DNA of 64,000 bases from NCBI GenBank assembly GCA_018380195.1, contig JAGZUC010000011.1:1-64000 (forward strand). Direction: 5' to 3'. The notes under the pieces were generated by a model. It had not been told where the DNA came from, did no database searches, and saw only the letters and a program-made list of their open reading frames with translations. How positions within the stretch are numbered: position 1 is the stretch's first letter; each line of letters opens with the position of its first letter. This stretch comes from Collinsella sp. (lineage in GTDB: Bacteria; Actinomycetota; Coriobacteriia; Coriobacteriales; Coriobacteriaceae). This document shows, piece by piece, positions 8,890-16,537 of the stretch. Position numbers and translations under genes: made by a program.

Positions 8890-9828
8890 ATGGCATCTCA
8901 AGTTGAGCTCACCCCATGCGGGGCCATGTTTGACATCTTTAAGCGCGCGGCGCATCTGAGCCATATCGAGCTGTGCGGCTTGGTGCTTTCGTCCCGTCCG
9001 CTCGCCGACGGCCGCAGCCCGCAGAGCCGAGCCGCCGATCGCTCTTGGGTTTCCCGCTTTATCGTTCGCGCGCCGGTCGGCACGCTTCAGCAGCGCTACT
9101 TTGCCGAATACGGTACCTCGGCTGCGCGTATTATGTCGCAACTGGCCCTGCGCCAGCGCAATCCCATGGACTCCACGGCTGTGATCAATATGGTGTGCGG
9201 TCCTGCAGGTGAACCGATGGTACGCGCGCTCGAAGAGTGCCACCAGGACACGAATCTCTATCGCAACGCGCTCGATCGCCTGTCCCAGGCGGCGGAACTC
9301 ATGCCCGCCGAGCGCGCCGAGGCCGTGCTGGTGCTGTTTGTCGCCGTCGGTTGTTCGGCGGATGTGCGGTCCTCGGTGAACTATGCCATCGACTACGCGC
9401 ACGCGACCTGTGGCGGAGGCACCTCCACGCCGCGTTCGCTTGGCATGTCGATGACCGCAGGCGAGCGCGAACCCGCCCCGGCGCACCCCTTGGGCCTGCT
9501 GCGCGTGCAAAACAGTTTTGTCGTGAGCGCCCCGCGCTGGATTCAGCCGAGTGAGCAGGGTGTTGAGATTGGCGCGCTGGCCACTGGTGAGGGCGATATT
9601 ACCGACGTCGGCGACGATGTCTCGGCCCGCCATGCCCATATCTGGTGCGATGCTCAAAATATCTGGCACGTCGAGGACTTGTCGTCCACCAACGGAACCG
9701 TGGTGGTAAACGGGGCCACGCGCGTCTGCATTCAGGTCGAGCCCGGCCGTTCCGCCCAACTCAATCCCGGCGACGAGCTCAAGCTCGGCGAATCCACTAC
9801 CTATGCCATCCTGCTCGGCGCCCTCTAG
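8890..9828 (+). CDS. FHA domain protein
   Basis: A 312-residue cytoplasmic protein. The C-terminal ~85 residues are a forkhead-associated phospho-threonine-binding domain: DDVSARHAHIWC, then DLSSTNGTVVVNG (the SxxH and TNGT positions of the family). The N-terminal ~190 residues are a helical domain I do not recognise (LALRQRNPMDSTAVINMVCG). AAGGAGG at the end of the kinase gene is its ribosome-binding site, so it is the last gene of the kinase operon and probably a phospho-dependent effector or scaffold. Its 3' end is duplicated about 6.7 kb downstream. Confidence 0.88.
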   Translation: MASQVELTPCGAMFDIFKRAAHLSHIELCGLVLSSRPLADGRSPQSRAADRSWVSRFIVRAPVGTLQQRYFAEYGTSAARIMSQLALRQRNPMDSTAVINMVCGPAGEPMVRALEECHQDTNLYRNALDRLSQAAELMPAERAEAVLVLFVAVGCSADVRSSVNYAIDYAHATCGGGTSTPRSLGMSMTAGEREPAPAHPLGLLRVQNSFVVSAPRWIQPSEQGVEIGALATGEGDITDVGDDVSARHAHIWCDAQNIWHVEDLSSTNGTVVVNGATRVCIQVEPGRSAQLNPGDELKLGESTTYAILLGAL

Positions 9829-9943
9829 CCGGCAGTTAGGGACGTTCCTTTTCTGCCGGCACTTGGGGACACTCCTCGGCGCGCCAGAGCCGGTCGCCTG
9901 GGGATGGAGAGGCCATTTTGGCCCTTGGCGGTCAGTCGGGGTG
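9425..9943 (+). repeat. Copy A of a ~0.5-kb duplicated FHA 3' segment
   Basis: From about 9425 (PRSL...AGE region of the FHA gene) through its stop and about 115 bp beyond (to GCCCTTGGCGGTCA), the sequence matches 16145-16647 in the same orientation, with scattered substitutions and small indels. The two copies bracket the whole accessory island. The non-coding part contains the AGGGACGTTCC ... TGGGGACACTCC repeat (9838-9875). Confidence 0.85.
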
Positions 9944-10778
9944 AAACTAGAAGATCTTTCCGATTCGCGGCTGTTCATGCTTGTAGAGCATCTAAAACAA
10001 TAGGATGTTATTCTGGAATATGCCGGGTGCGTGAACTTGCCTGTCTTAGCCTTAATAAGGTATAGGGGAGTTTGGCTCAGGGGTTCCGTCTTGTTCTTCA
10101 GCGCAGTATTGTGGGACAGATTTGCTGAGATTGGCGCCTTACACCGCAGAGCGCACGGAAGGCTCTCGATTTGTGTTCTGGCCCCAGAATACAGGGCCTG
10201 ATACTTACCAACTGTGGCATGGATGTAACATCTGTAGAAATCAACCCTCTTGTTGTCGACCTTTGTAAGAAAAACACTGCCATCAACTCTTTGGATGACG
10301 AAACTAGGGTGCTTGAGGGGAGCCTTTACTCCCCTCTGAGAGATGACTCATGTTTTTCGCTTGTCGTTGTGAATCCTCCGTTACTGCCGATTCCGGATGA
10401 GATTCCTTATCCCTTCGTTTGAGATGGAGGACAATCGGGTCTGGATAAAACACTTCGTATTCTTAAGGGTGGCGATACGCATTTAGAGAAAAACGGTAAA
10501 TACTGCTAATAGGGGTGACGACGATGGTGCAGGGGCGACCCGCGATGCTCTCATCAATACGTCGGATACTTGGGAAATCAGGTCTAGATGCATGTATGAT
10601 GATGCTGTGTGGCTATTCAATTAATCCGCGTTCCGAATGGGTGCAGGGTATAGCTGCGACATCGTATGCTTTTGACCCGGTGCGATACTCAGATATTTCT
10701 GAGGCGGTTGACGAAGTTTATACGCACTATGCCGCGCAAGGCGTTTCGGAAGTTTGCACATCTACGTTACGGGCTTAG
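9941..10778 (+). pseudogene. Decayed class I SAM-dependent methyltransferase
   Basis: Fragments in three frames join into one methyltransferase-like protein of about 275 residues. The first frame (from GTG 9941, KLEDLSDSRLFMLVEHLKQ) has a TAG at 10001 and then reads on in protein-like sequence to about 10135. A frame change leads to motif I (ALDLCSGPRIQGLIL, about 10162) and TSVEINPLVVDLC, then motif IV VVVNPPLLP. TGA at 10421 interrupts VGDGGQSGLD-like sequence, and another frameshift near 10507 leads to the C-terminal part (10515-10778). HemK-like or other small-molecule/peptide methyltransferases share the NPP motif. It begins exactly where repeat copy A ends. It is non-functional as written. 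Confidence 0.75.
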
Positions 10779-11093
10779 GTTTCTTCAAGCGAGCAGGCCG
10801 GTTGCGTTATTTCGAGCGATTTTTCTAGTCTAGACGACAAAAGGCAAAGGATTTGATGGGTATAAAACGCGGACGTTTGTGGGCGGATGCTCAAATCTAT
10901 TGTGGCAATCGGGCGGTTGAAAAAGATATTTCAACCGCCCGATTGCCAGGTTCGTCGGAGGAGATGTCCGATTCCGACTCTCTTGTAGGAAGAGCTTGAG
11001 ATCGTATTGGCCCAAGGCAATCTTAAAGCAGTCTCATTGGCAAATCTTCGCTCCTGTTGTGTTGAGGTGTAAGGTATCAGTGATTGATGTTTT
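10779..11093. other. Non-coding leader of the ABC exporter gene
   Basis: No ORF is supported in these 315 bases. It contains the perfect inverted repeat at 10904-10947 and then AT-rich sequence leading to the exporter gene. Any promoter of the exporter should lie after the hairpin; I see no strong consensus. Confidence 0.4.
10904..10947. repeat. 19-bp perfect inverted repeat with 6-nt loop
   Basis: GGCAATCGGGCGGTTGAAA (10904-10922) is exactly inverted at 10929-10947. No U-tract follows on the plus strand. It separates the decayed methyltransferase from the exporter gene and could be a terminator-like or mRNA-stabilising hairpin, or a remnant of a small mobile palindrome. Confidence 0.75.
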
Positions 11094-12746
11094 GTGGCGG
11101 GTAGATTGGGGCCTTCCTTGATTCGATGCGTTCTCTCGAGGTTCATCAGAGCAAAAGGGGCTTTCGTCTTCATTGCTATCACGGTGATTGGAACCGCTCT
11201 CTCCTATGCCATGCCATACGTGAACGGGAAATTCTTAGATTTTCTTCTCGGTAACCGCAGCGAAAGAGACGCCGTACTCTTCGCGCTCCTGGTTGCGTCA
11301 ATAGGAGTTTTCTCCACCCTCTTTACTTATTTTGCAGGAACACTTTCCATTCGCATAACCACGAGACTTTCCTTTGATCTTCTCAGGGAGGCCGTCTTGC
11401 GTTTTGAAAGAGACGATTACTTGGTGAGTCGGACCATCGATCCAGCCTATACAACGCAACGGATTGTTTCCGACTCCAGCGTGGTCTCATCCTTCGTTTT
11501 GGCGAATTTTATCAGTGCGCCGCTGTCCATTGTAGCCATTCCCATCGTATTGCTTATCATATGGTCAATTGATTCAACTCTCGCGGTGTTTTCCATCATT
11601 CTCCTCATCGTGTATTTCTGTGTAATTACTGGGTTGAGGAAACTTTTGTATAGGGTCACGTATGAGAAGAAAGAGGCGGACAGCGCCTTTTACGCCGCAA
11701 TTGCATCGCAGCTTAATCAGATTCTCAACATTCAACTGACATCTTCGTACGGCAAGAGCGAACAAGCGCTCGACGCTGGGTTTAAGAGCTATTTTCCCAA
11801 AGTTTTGCGCTCCGGAAAGCTATCATATTCTCTGACATCGCTCGATGGTCTTTTCGCAGCGTTGTTTCAAGCGGTGATACTTGTTGTTTCCGGAGTACGA
11901 ATCATTAACGGAACTATGTCAATAGGCGAGTACACTATCATCGGTACATACTTCGCGGTTCTCTTTAAGACTTTGAAAAGTATGATGTCATTGTTCAAAT
12001 CCTATCAAGATGCCAAAGCATCATGGGATAGGACGGCTATCGCGACGAGAGAAAAGGAGAGATCGGGGTGGAATCGGACCGATTTAGCTAAACTCGATGA
12101 AATAAATGACATTTCGGTATCTGATTTGGAATTCTCGGTTGCCCTTCCAGACGGATCTGTCCGAGAGGTCCTCGGCGGGTTTTCTTTCAAGTTTTCCGGT
12201 CCTGGTACATATTGCATAGTTGGGGAAAACGGAAGAGGCAAGACGTCACTTCTTTACTTGATGCTCGGGCTATACTCATCGAAAGGCAAAGTAAAATACA
12301 ACGGCGTGCCAATCGAAGAATGCGACTTGGATTACATACGTGCGAGAGAGATATCGTGCTGCCCACAGTCGTGCTTCGCGCCGGACGAAACGGTGAAAGA
12401 GCTGTTAGAGTATTTCGACACGCCCTTTTCTTCCTATCACCGGGGTGTAGATGGCCTACTTTCGCTGGAAAACAGCGTGAAGGAGTTGCTCGGGAAACGT
12501 TGCTCCGCGCTTTCGGGCGGTGAGCTGCGCCGAGTGTACTTATGGTCGGCGATTTCACGCAAGTCGTCAGTTTTGGTACTCGACGAGCCCACGACTGGGT
12601 TAGACGCTGTAAGCCGCGCCGAGCTTGCGGCCTATGTTAAGCGCAACAAGCAAAGCCAGCTGATCATCGTTGTCTCTCACGATGACGAGATGGTCGGCGC
12701 GGTAGAAGGGGTAGTGGATTTAGGCAGCATGTACCAGGGTAAATGA
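11094..12746 (+). CDS. ABC exporter (fused membrane and ATPase domains), RiPP locus
   Basis: A 550-residue half-transporter. Residues ~1-320 form the exporter-type membrane domain with about six helices. The ATPase domain has Walker A GENGRGKTS (~residue 376), signature LSGGELRRVYL (~472), Walker B SSVLVLDEP (~492) and the switch His in VVSHDD. GTG 11094 is the first start after an in-frame stop at 11085; no good ribosome-binding site precedes it, so a start a few codons later is possible. It lacks an N-terminal C39 peptidase domain, so a separate leader protease would be needed. Codon use and GC are lower than in flanking housekeeping genes. It converges on the maturase/precursor genes and is the likely exporter of their product. 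Confidence 0.88.
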   Translation: MAGRLGPSLIRCVLSRFIRAKGAFVFIAITVIGTALSYAMPYVNGKFLDFLLGNRSERDAVLFALLVASIGVFSTLFTYFAGTLSIRITTRLSFDLLREAVLRFERDDYLVSRTIDPAYTTQRIVSDSSVVSSFVLANFISAPLSIVAIPIVLLIIWSIDSTLAVFSIILLIVYFCVITGLRKLLYRVTYEKKEADSAFYAAIASQLNQILNIQLTSSYGKSEQALDAGFKSYFPKVLRSGKLSYSLTSLDGLFAALFQAVILVVSGVRIINGTMSIGEYTIIGTYFAVLFKTLKSMMSLFKSYQDAKASWDRTAIATREKERSGWNRTDLAKLDEINDISVSDLEFSVALPDGSVREVLGGFSFKFSGPGTYCIVGENGRGKTSLLYLMLGLYSSKGKVKYNGVPIEECDLDYIRAREISCCPQSCFAPDETVKELLEYFDTPFSSYHRGVDGLLSLENSVKELLGKRCSALSGGELRRVYLWSAISRKSSVLVLDEPTTGLDAVSRAELAAYVKRNKQSQLIIVVSHDDEMVGAVEGVVDLGSMYQGK

Positions 12747-13117
12747 TGACAAGTGTAGTGCTACCCAACTGGCAGAGATAACAAAAAGGCGATGCAGATG
12801 CACGTAGCATTCAGGCGGTTCGGACTCGGTGCCTTCACGCCATCGCAACGCTTTCAGATATAGTTCTCGTTCTCTTACTAAAGGAAACTTTAGTCTACGT
12901 CATCTTGTCGAGACAGAGGTGAAGCGAAGTGTTGTCGCGACGTATCTTATTCCAGGTGGCTCAGTATCAGCGTGAGAATCGCACCAAAGTGTACTTACGA
13001 TTCTCGTGTCCCACGGACAACATGAGCTGAGCATTGAGGTTCCACCCTTTGCTGCAACTACACGGGGTTGGACGGCAATGAATATGCCGGGCCGCATACC
13101 ACGCGCAGCGGGGGTCC
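12747..13117. other. Non-coding, AT-richer spacer after the ABC exporter
   Basis: No supported ORF. Two small inverted repeats are visible: ACTAAAG / CTTTAGT (about 12876-12895) and GAGAATCG / CGATTCTC (about 12975-13003). Either could end the exporter transcript; neither has a strong U-tract. Confidence 0.35.
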
Positions 13118-13243
13118 ATGTCCCAGTATGTTGCCTACAGCAGCCTCGATGTCCACGCACACATCATCTCTGCCTTCGCGTTCAATCCATTTGCCGGAGA
13201 GTGCGAGGGTTGCCAGGCCGTAGAATTCGAGCCGAACAAATGA
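13118..13243 (+). pseudogene. N-terminal remnant of an IS110-type transposase
   Basis: A 41-codon frame from ATG 13118 reads MSQYVAYSSLDVHAHIISAF and then FNPFAGE before a stop. The pattern (Y)VxxxxLDVHAxxI followed by FNPxxGE resembles the start of IS110-family DEDD transposases (first catalytic Asp in LDVHA). Nothing recognisable of the rest of the enzyme follows. If correct, it is debris from a mobile element inside the accessory island. The call rests on a short motif. Confidence 0.35.
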
Positions 13244-13337
13244 AATGCGGTATCAGCGCATAGGATTAAACTGACGATTGCTTTGCACTGAGAATACGCT
13301 TGGAAAGCCGCTATGGGTGGCGGCCCGGGTTAAATAG

Positions 13338-13386
13338 AGAAGCCCGTCCGATCACTTTCATGTGGCGAACGGTCGGGCTTCTTATT
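13338..13386 (-). terminator. Terminator-like hairpin ending the precursor operon
   Basis: AGAAGCCCG (13338-13346) pairs with CGGGCTTCT (13374-13382); the stem extends by CCG/CGG after one mismatch. It lies downstream of the minus-strand precursor genes and can also act on transcripts from the plus strand (CTTCTTATT follows). Confidence 0.6.
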
Positions 13387-13446
13387 CCACTTGCCAATGC
13401 TCGGCTCATATTGGAAGAAAGCTACGCTAATGTTTGCGTGACACTC

Positions 13447-13554
13447 CTATTTTCTCCGAAGAAAGAGTCGGATAATGAAGAATAGAATTAAAAAAGGTGC
13501 CAGATATAACGCAAGTATAAAGGCTAATCCAACGAGACCTTGCAATAATGGCAT
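13447..13554 (-). CDS. Small hydrophobic membrane peptide (35 aa), RiPP locus
   Basis: Too short for usual gene callers. It starts at ATG 13554 behind GGGAGGAG on the minus strand and reads MPLLQGLVGLAFILALY, then a second hydrophobic run, ending in the basic tail RLFLRRK. It is almost entirely one long transmembrane helix. It is the last gene before the hairpin at 13338-13386, directly downstream of precursor 2. It could be an immunity or export accessory peptide or a small regulator; this is inferred only from position and hydrophobicity. Confidence 0.45.
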   Translation of the reverse strand: MPLLQGLVGLAFILALYLAPFLILFFIIRLFLRRK

Positions 13555-13632
13555 AACTCCTCCCAGACACGAGATTTTGGTATTTGTTCCCATCTTATTC
13601 TGAATTGGACCAAATAGTTCCTAGCCACAAAA

Positions 13633-13812
13633 CTACTCATCAACTGGATCGCACCAATCTGCTGGCAAAACACAGCTTGATTCTTTATCGACATAGCACC
13701 AATCCGCAACAGGGCACTCGGCGATGTCGTAAAAATTGCATATATCAACTCCAAGACAACAAGGCTCAACGGGAGGATGTTCATTTGAACCAACAGGATG
13801 GATATGCTTCAT
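13633..13812 (-). CDS. Cys-rich RiPP precursor peptide 2 (59 aa)
   Basis: A 59-residue peptide starting MKHIHPVG from ATG 13812, with GAGGAG six bases upstream. The leader (residues 1-17) shares MKHIHP with precursor 1. The core has seven Cys at 18, 19, 25, 33, 39, 47 and 54, six of them within 36 residues, and Asp at 23, 29, 37, 42, 52 and 58. Apart from Cys18, each Cys is followed by an Asp 3-5 residues later (CLGVD, CNFYD, CPVAD, CYVD, CVLPAD, CDPVD). This is the C-x(n)-D layout of ranthipeptides such as freyrasin, in which a radical-SAM enzyme joins Cys sulfur to an Asp side chain. It lies 30 bp after precursor 1, downstream of the maturase. A different frame over the same DNA is a shadow. 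Confidence 0.75.
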   Translation of the reverse strand: MKHIHPVGSNEHPPVEPCCLGVDICNFYDIAECPVADWCYVDKESSCVLPADWCDPVDE

Positions 13813-13842
13813 AACAGCTCCTCACCTTAATCCAATTAGAGA

Positions 13843-14046
13843 CTACGTTTGATCAATGCCACAGTGATCTACAACGCAGATGCTGCCGCCATCCATGTCA
13901 TAGTCGCAGTAATCGTATGCACCACAGCCATCTGCTTTATCATAAACAGTACAGATGTCAGTAATGCCCAAGAGGCAGTCAAAAGACATCGGCTTCACGC
14001 CTGCCTCGTCGCCACTTCCTGGATTAATCGGATGAATATGCTTCAC
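13843..14046 (-). CDS. Cys-rich RiPP precursor peptide 1 (67 aa)
   Basis: A 67-residue peptide starting at GTG 14046, behind the strong ribosome-binding site AAAGGGAGGT. A longer reading from an upstream ATG would cross that site and is rejected. The leader begins MKHIHPIN and is shared with precursor 2. The core has exactly six Cys (24, 32, 41, 47, 57, 62) in 39 residues, a SCIFF-like 'six Cys in forty-five' pattern. Asp residues follow each Cys: CLLGITD, CTVYD, CGAYD, CDYD, CVVD, CGID. The core is acidic and rich in Tyr and Gly. SCIFF peptides also begin MKHI. It is the probable substrate of the radical-SAM/SPASM enzyme encoded just upstream. Confidence 0.78.
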   Translation of the reverse strand: MKHIHPINPGSGDEAGVKPMSFDCLLGITDICTVYDKADGCGAYDYCDYDMDGGSICVVDHCGIDQT

Positions 14047-14104
14047 GACTACCTCCCTTTGAGTGCAGAAAAACCTCAATATTGTGTATAACAAACCAAG
14101 ATGT

Positions 14105-14188
14105 CTAGTTCACCATATTTCTAGAATGGTTTCGGCGAATGTAGCAATAAGCTTCGCAGACGGTAATCAGAAGAACGAACACCTCCAC
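14105..14188 (-). CDS. Possible 27-aa hydrophobic peptide between maturase and precursor 1
   Basis: The frame directly after the maturase stop reads IAVTIVEVFVLLITVCEAYC and then YIRRN before a stop at 14105. GTG 14188 is the only usual start codon before the hydrophobic run and has no clear ribosome-binding site. Like the 35-aa peptide at the other end of the precursors, it is one membrane helix ending in basic residues. It could also be unused sequence. Confidence 0.25.
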   Translation of the reverse strand: MEVFVLLITVCEAYCYIRRNHSRNMVN

Positions 14189-14215
14189 AATGGTGACAGC
14201 AATGCGCTGAACCGC

Positions 14216-15584
14216 TTATTCCGATACAGTAGCTTCTCGTTGATTTTTCTCCTGCGAAGATGAGTGGCGGGAAATAAGGTCAAAAGCCATCTCGTAGCAC
14301 ATTTTTCTATATTCACATGATGCAGGGTGTAGACTCTTGGGCAAGTAGCCGTGCTCGTCTGCAGCCTCCCAGCTACAGCCCCCACCACAGAAAGACCGAG
14401 CCCAACAGTCCGTACAGTCAATTCTTTTTTCGACACCCTGACTCCAGTTTTCAATATACCTAGTTTCGTCAATTCCGGTGACGATGTTGCCCATTTTGAA
14501 TCGCATCATCCCGACAAACCTGTGACAGGGGTATACGTCCCCTTCGGGAGTCACGGAAATAAAACGCCTGCCAGCCCCGCATCCGACAAAGGCGATCCTG
14601 TTGCTCATAATCAAATCAACTGCAGTTTTCAATGTTCTAAACAAGGGCTTTTCCCCTTGATCAATCTGTTTGAGATATTGATCCGCCAAATCTATTAGGC
14701 CCGCCCTGATTTTGTTTAATGAGTGTTCGTCGAGTTTGATATTCTCATCGAATGAGCTCACGGGCGAGAAGTAAATCCTTCTGAAGCCCATCTCTTTAAA
14801 CTGAAGATAGTCTTCAACAAGGTTACAGTTATTATTTGTTAAGGTCGCTCTTGCGCCGAAGGGGAACGACTCGGAAAAACGACGAACGTTTTTGTCGATA
14901 TCGGAGAAAGAGCCGCCTCCCGTCTTGTACGGGCGCGATGCATCGTGCTTGCATCCTGTACCATCGAGACTAATCAGAACAGAAAACCCGTGCTCCTTGA
15001 AAGAATTCACAGCAGTGTCATTCAAAAGCGTTCCGTTGCGTTCCGTTGGTCGTAATAGAATAGGTAAAGTTTCTATTGGGGTATATTCTTTTTGAATAGT
15101 CGACCGTTTTCCATATCAGCGGCTCGTTAATCATGGGTTCCCCACCAAAAAAGACGATCGCAAGCGTTTCGTTTTCCGATGAACTTGCGACGAGGTAGTC
15201 GACCGCCTTGAAGGCTATCTCGTCTGTCATCAGCAGAGGAGACGTTCCATAATCTCCTTTACCGGCAAAACAGTAACTACAACCAAGGTTGCATGCATGT
15301 GAAACGTGGAGTTCGATGGATCTAAGTTTTCGAGGCGTGTCTTTTGTTAAGAAAGTCCGCTCAGACAATCGTTGATACTCATCAATGTCGTCTTCAAGTT
15401 CTGCTATGGTCGTTTGGTCGTAGCCTTTCGCAGCAAGTGACTTTGTTAGCAACTTCGAGTTGACCGTTCTTCCCGATGCTTCAAATATGCGAAGCGCATC
15501 TTCTGATGCTTGGTCAACCTGAAAGCAATTGCGAGTGACCTCATCGAAGCAGTAACGACGATCACTTACTGAGAAAAAATGCAT
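14216..15584 (-). pseudogene. Radical-SAM/SPASM peptide maturase, frameshifted by a 10-bp duplication
   Basis: Two minus-strand reading frames together give one 452-residue maturase if a single copy of a 10-bp tandem repeat (15028-15047) is removed: TTNGT then continues LLNDTAVNSFKEHGF. ATG 15584 is preferred (GAGG five bases upstream) over GTG 15614. The N-terminal ~85 residues look like a peptide-recognition domain. The radical-SAM cluster motif CNLGCSYC (Cys 98, 102, 105) follows, then FFGGEP. The C-terminus is a complete SPASM domain in the repaired numbering: Cys 332, 350, then C-x2-C-x5-C-x3-C (387, 390, 396, 400) and 420. Family: SCIFF/ranthipeptide-type thioether maturases. As written, translation stops 18 bases after the repeat (TGA at 15018-15020), so the enzyme is inactive unless the repeat length varies or the read is wrong. 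Confidence 0.85.
15028..15047. repeat. Perfect 10-bp tandem duplication in the maturase gene
   Basis: GCGTTCCGTT occurs twice in direct succession (15028-15037 and 15038-15047). Ten bases is not a multiple of three, so the duplication alone accounts for the frame break. Everything on both sides is otherwise an intact maturase. Confidence 0.92.
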
Positions 15585-16144
15585 ACGTTCCTCAATTTCA
15601 TGCTGGACTGGCACTAACCTTGTTTATTGTTGCGCAGCTATAAAAAACCACCAGCGGGGATTCGGTGTGCGGCCCAATCGGACTCCCAAAAGGTTCTATT
15701 TGAGACTGGCAAGCTTTGTGTTGTTGGCACTTCGACAGCGCTCTTTATTCCAACATGGAGCCTCGCAGTTTGAGTCGACTTGCCTCTGGAAGGTCCGATC
15801 TTAACTTGATTTAGGATGAAAACAGATTACAGGCGCGCTCCTCTAGAAAGAAAGGAAACCAATCGCCGCCTTTCACCAGGAAAGTTTTTATAGCCCACCT
15901 CGAGCAAAATGAAAGATGCGAGAGCGATTGGGGAACAACGCGAATCTCCCCTTTTGGGTGGGAGCGAGCCTTCAGCCACCGGCGAACGACTCGCCCTGGT
16001 CAGAATCTGGAAGTGGTGCCGGGCCGCTTGGGCCTCCCCGGTGACTTCGTGGGGCTTACCTGCCTGACGTCGAGGAGTACATCCGCAAGATTCGTTCCCT
16101 ATGCCGTTTGCTCTCACGCCCGCCTTAGTTCCAAGTCGGGCGAG
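15585..16144. other. Upstream region of the maturase; junction sequence to repeat copy B
   Basis: About 560 bases with no supported gene. The first part (to about 15830) is AT-rich and must hold the promoter of the minus-strand maturase operon. From about 15880 on the sequence becomes GC-rich and mosaic; short protein-like stretches such as YLPDVEEYIRKIRSLC appear in one frame but are closed on both sides. It looks like rearrangement debris. Confidence 0.35.
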
Positions 16145-16537
16145 CCGCCGCGCTCGCTGAGCACATCTTCGGTCGCGGGCGAGCACGAGGTCGCGCCGGC
16201 GCATCCGCTGGGACTGCTGTGCGTGCAAAACGGCTACGTGGTGAGCGTCCCGCGCTGGATTCAGCCGAGTGAGGAAGGCGTTGAGATCGGCGCGCTGGCA
16301 ACGGGGGAGGGCGGCATCACCGACGACGTCTCGGCCCGCCATGCCCATATCTGGTGCGACGAGTCTGGCGCATGGTTTGTCGAGGGCCTGTCGTCCACTA
16401 ACGGCACCGTGGTGGTAAACGGGGCCACGAGTGTGTGTATTCAAGTAGAGCCCGGCCGCTCCGCCCAGCTCAATCCCGGCGACGAGCTCAAGCTCGGCGA
16501 ATCCACTACCTACGCCATCCTCTTCGGTGCTCTCTAG
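16145..16537 (+). pseudogene. Truncated FHA-domain gene copy
   Basis: This reproduces the C-terminal ~130 residues of the FHA protein encoded at 8890-9828: PRSL, AGEHEVAPAHPLGLLCVQN, DDVSARHAHIWC and LSSTNGTVVVNG are all present. The frame is open further upstream (GTG 16013), but that part is unrelated to the intact gene and has no ribosome-binding site. The FHA motif residues are intact, so a short FHA-only protein could be made if a start were supplied. The coding part differs from copy A by scattered substitutions, so the duplication is not recent. Confidence 0.7.

Noticed and set aside
13524..13793. 89-codon minus-strand ORF overlapping precursor 2
   Set aside because: Different frame without a ribosome-binding site; the 59-residue Cys-rich frame has GAGGAG, a leader shared with precursor 1 and conserved Cys/Asp spacing.
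14351..14698. Plus-strand ORF over the maturase gene
   Set aside because: Antisense to conserved SPASM sequence; no start signal.
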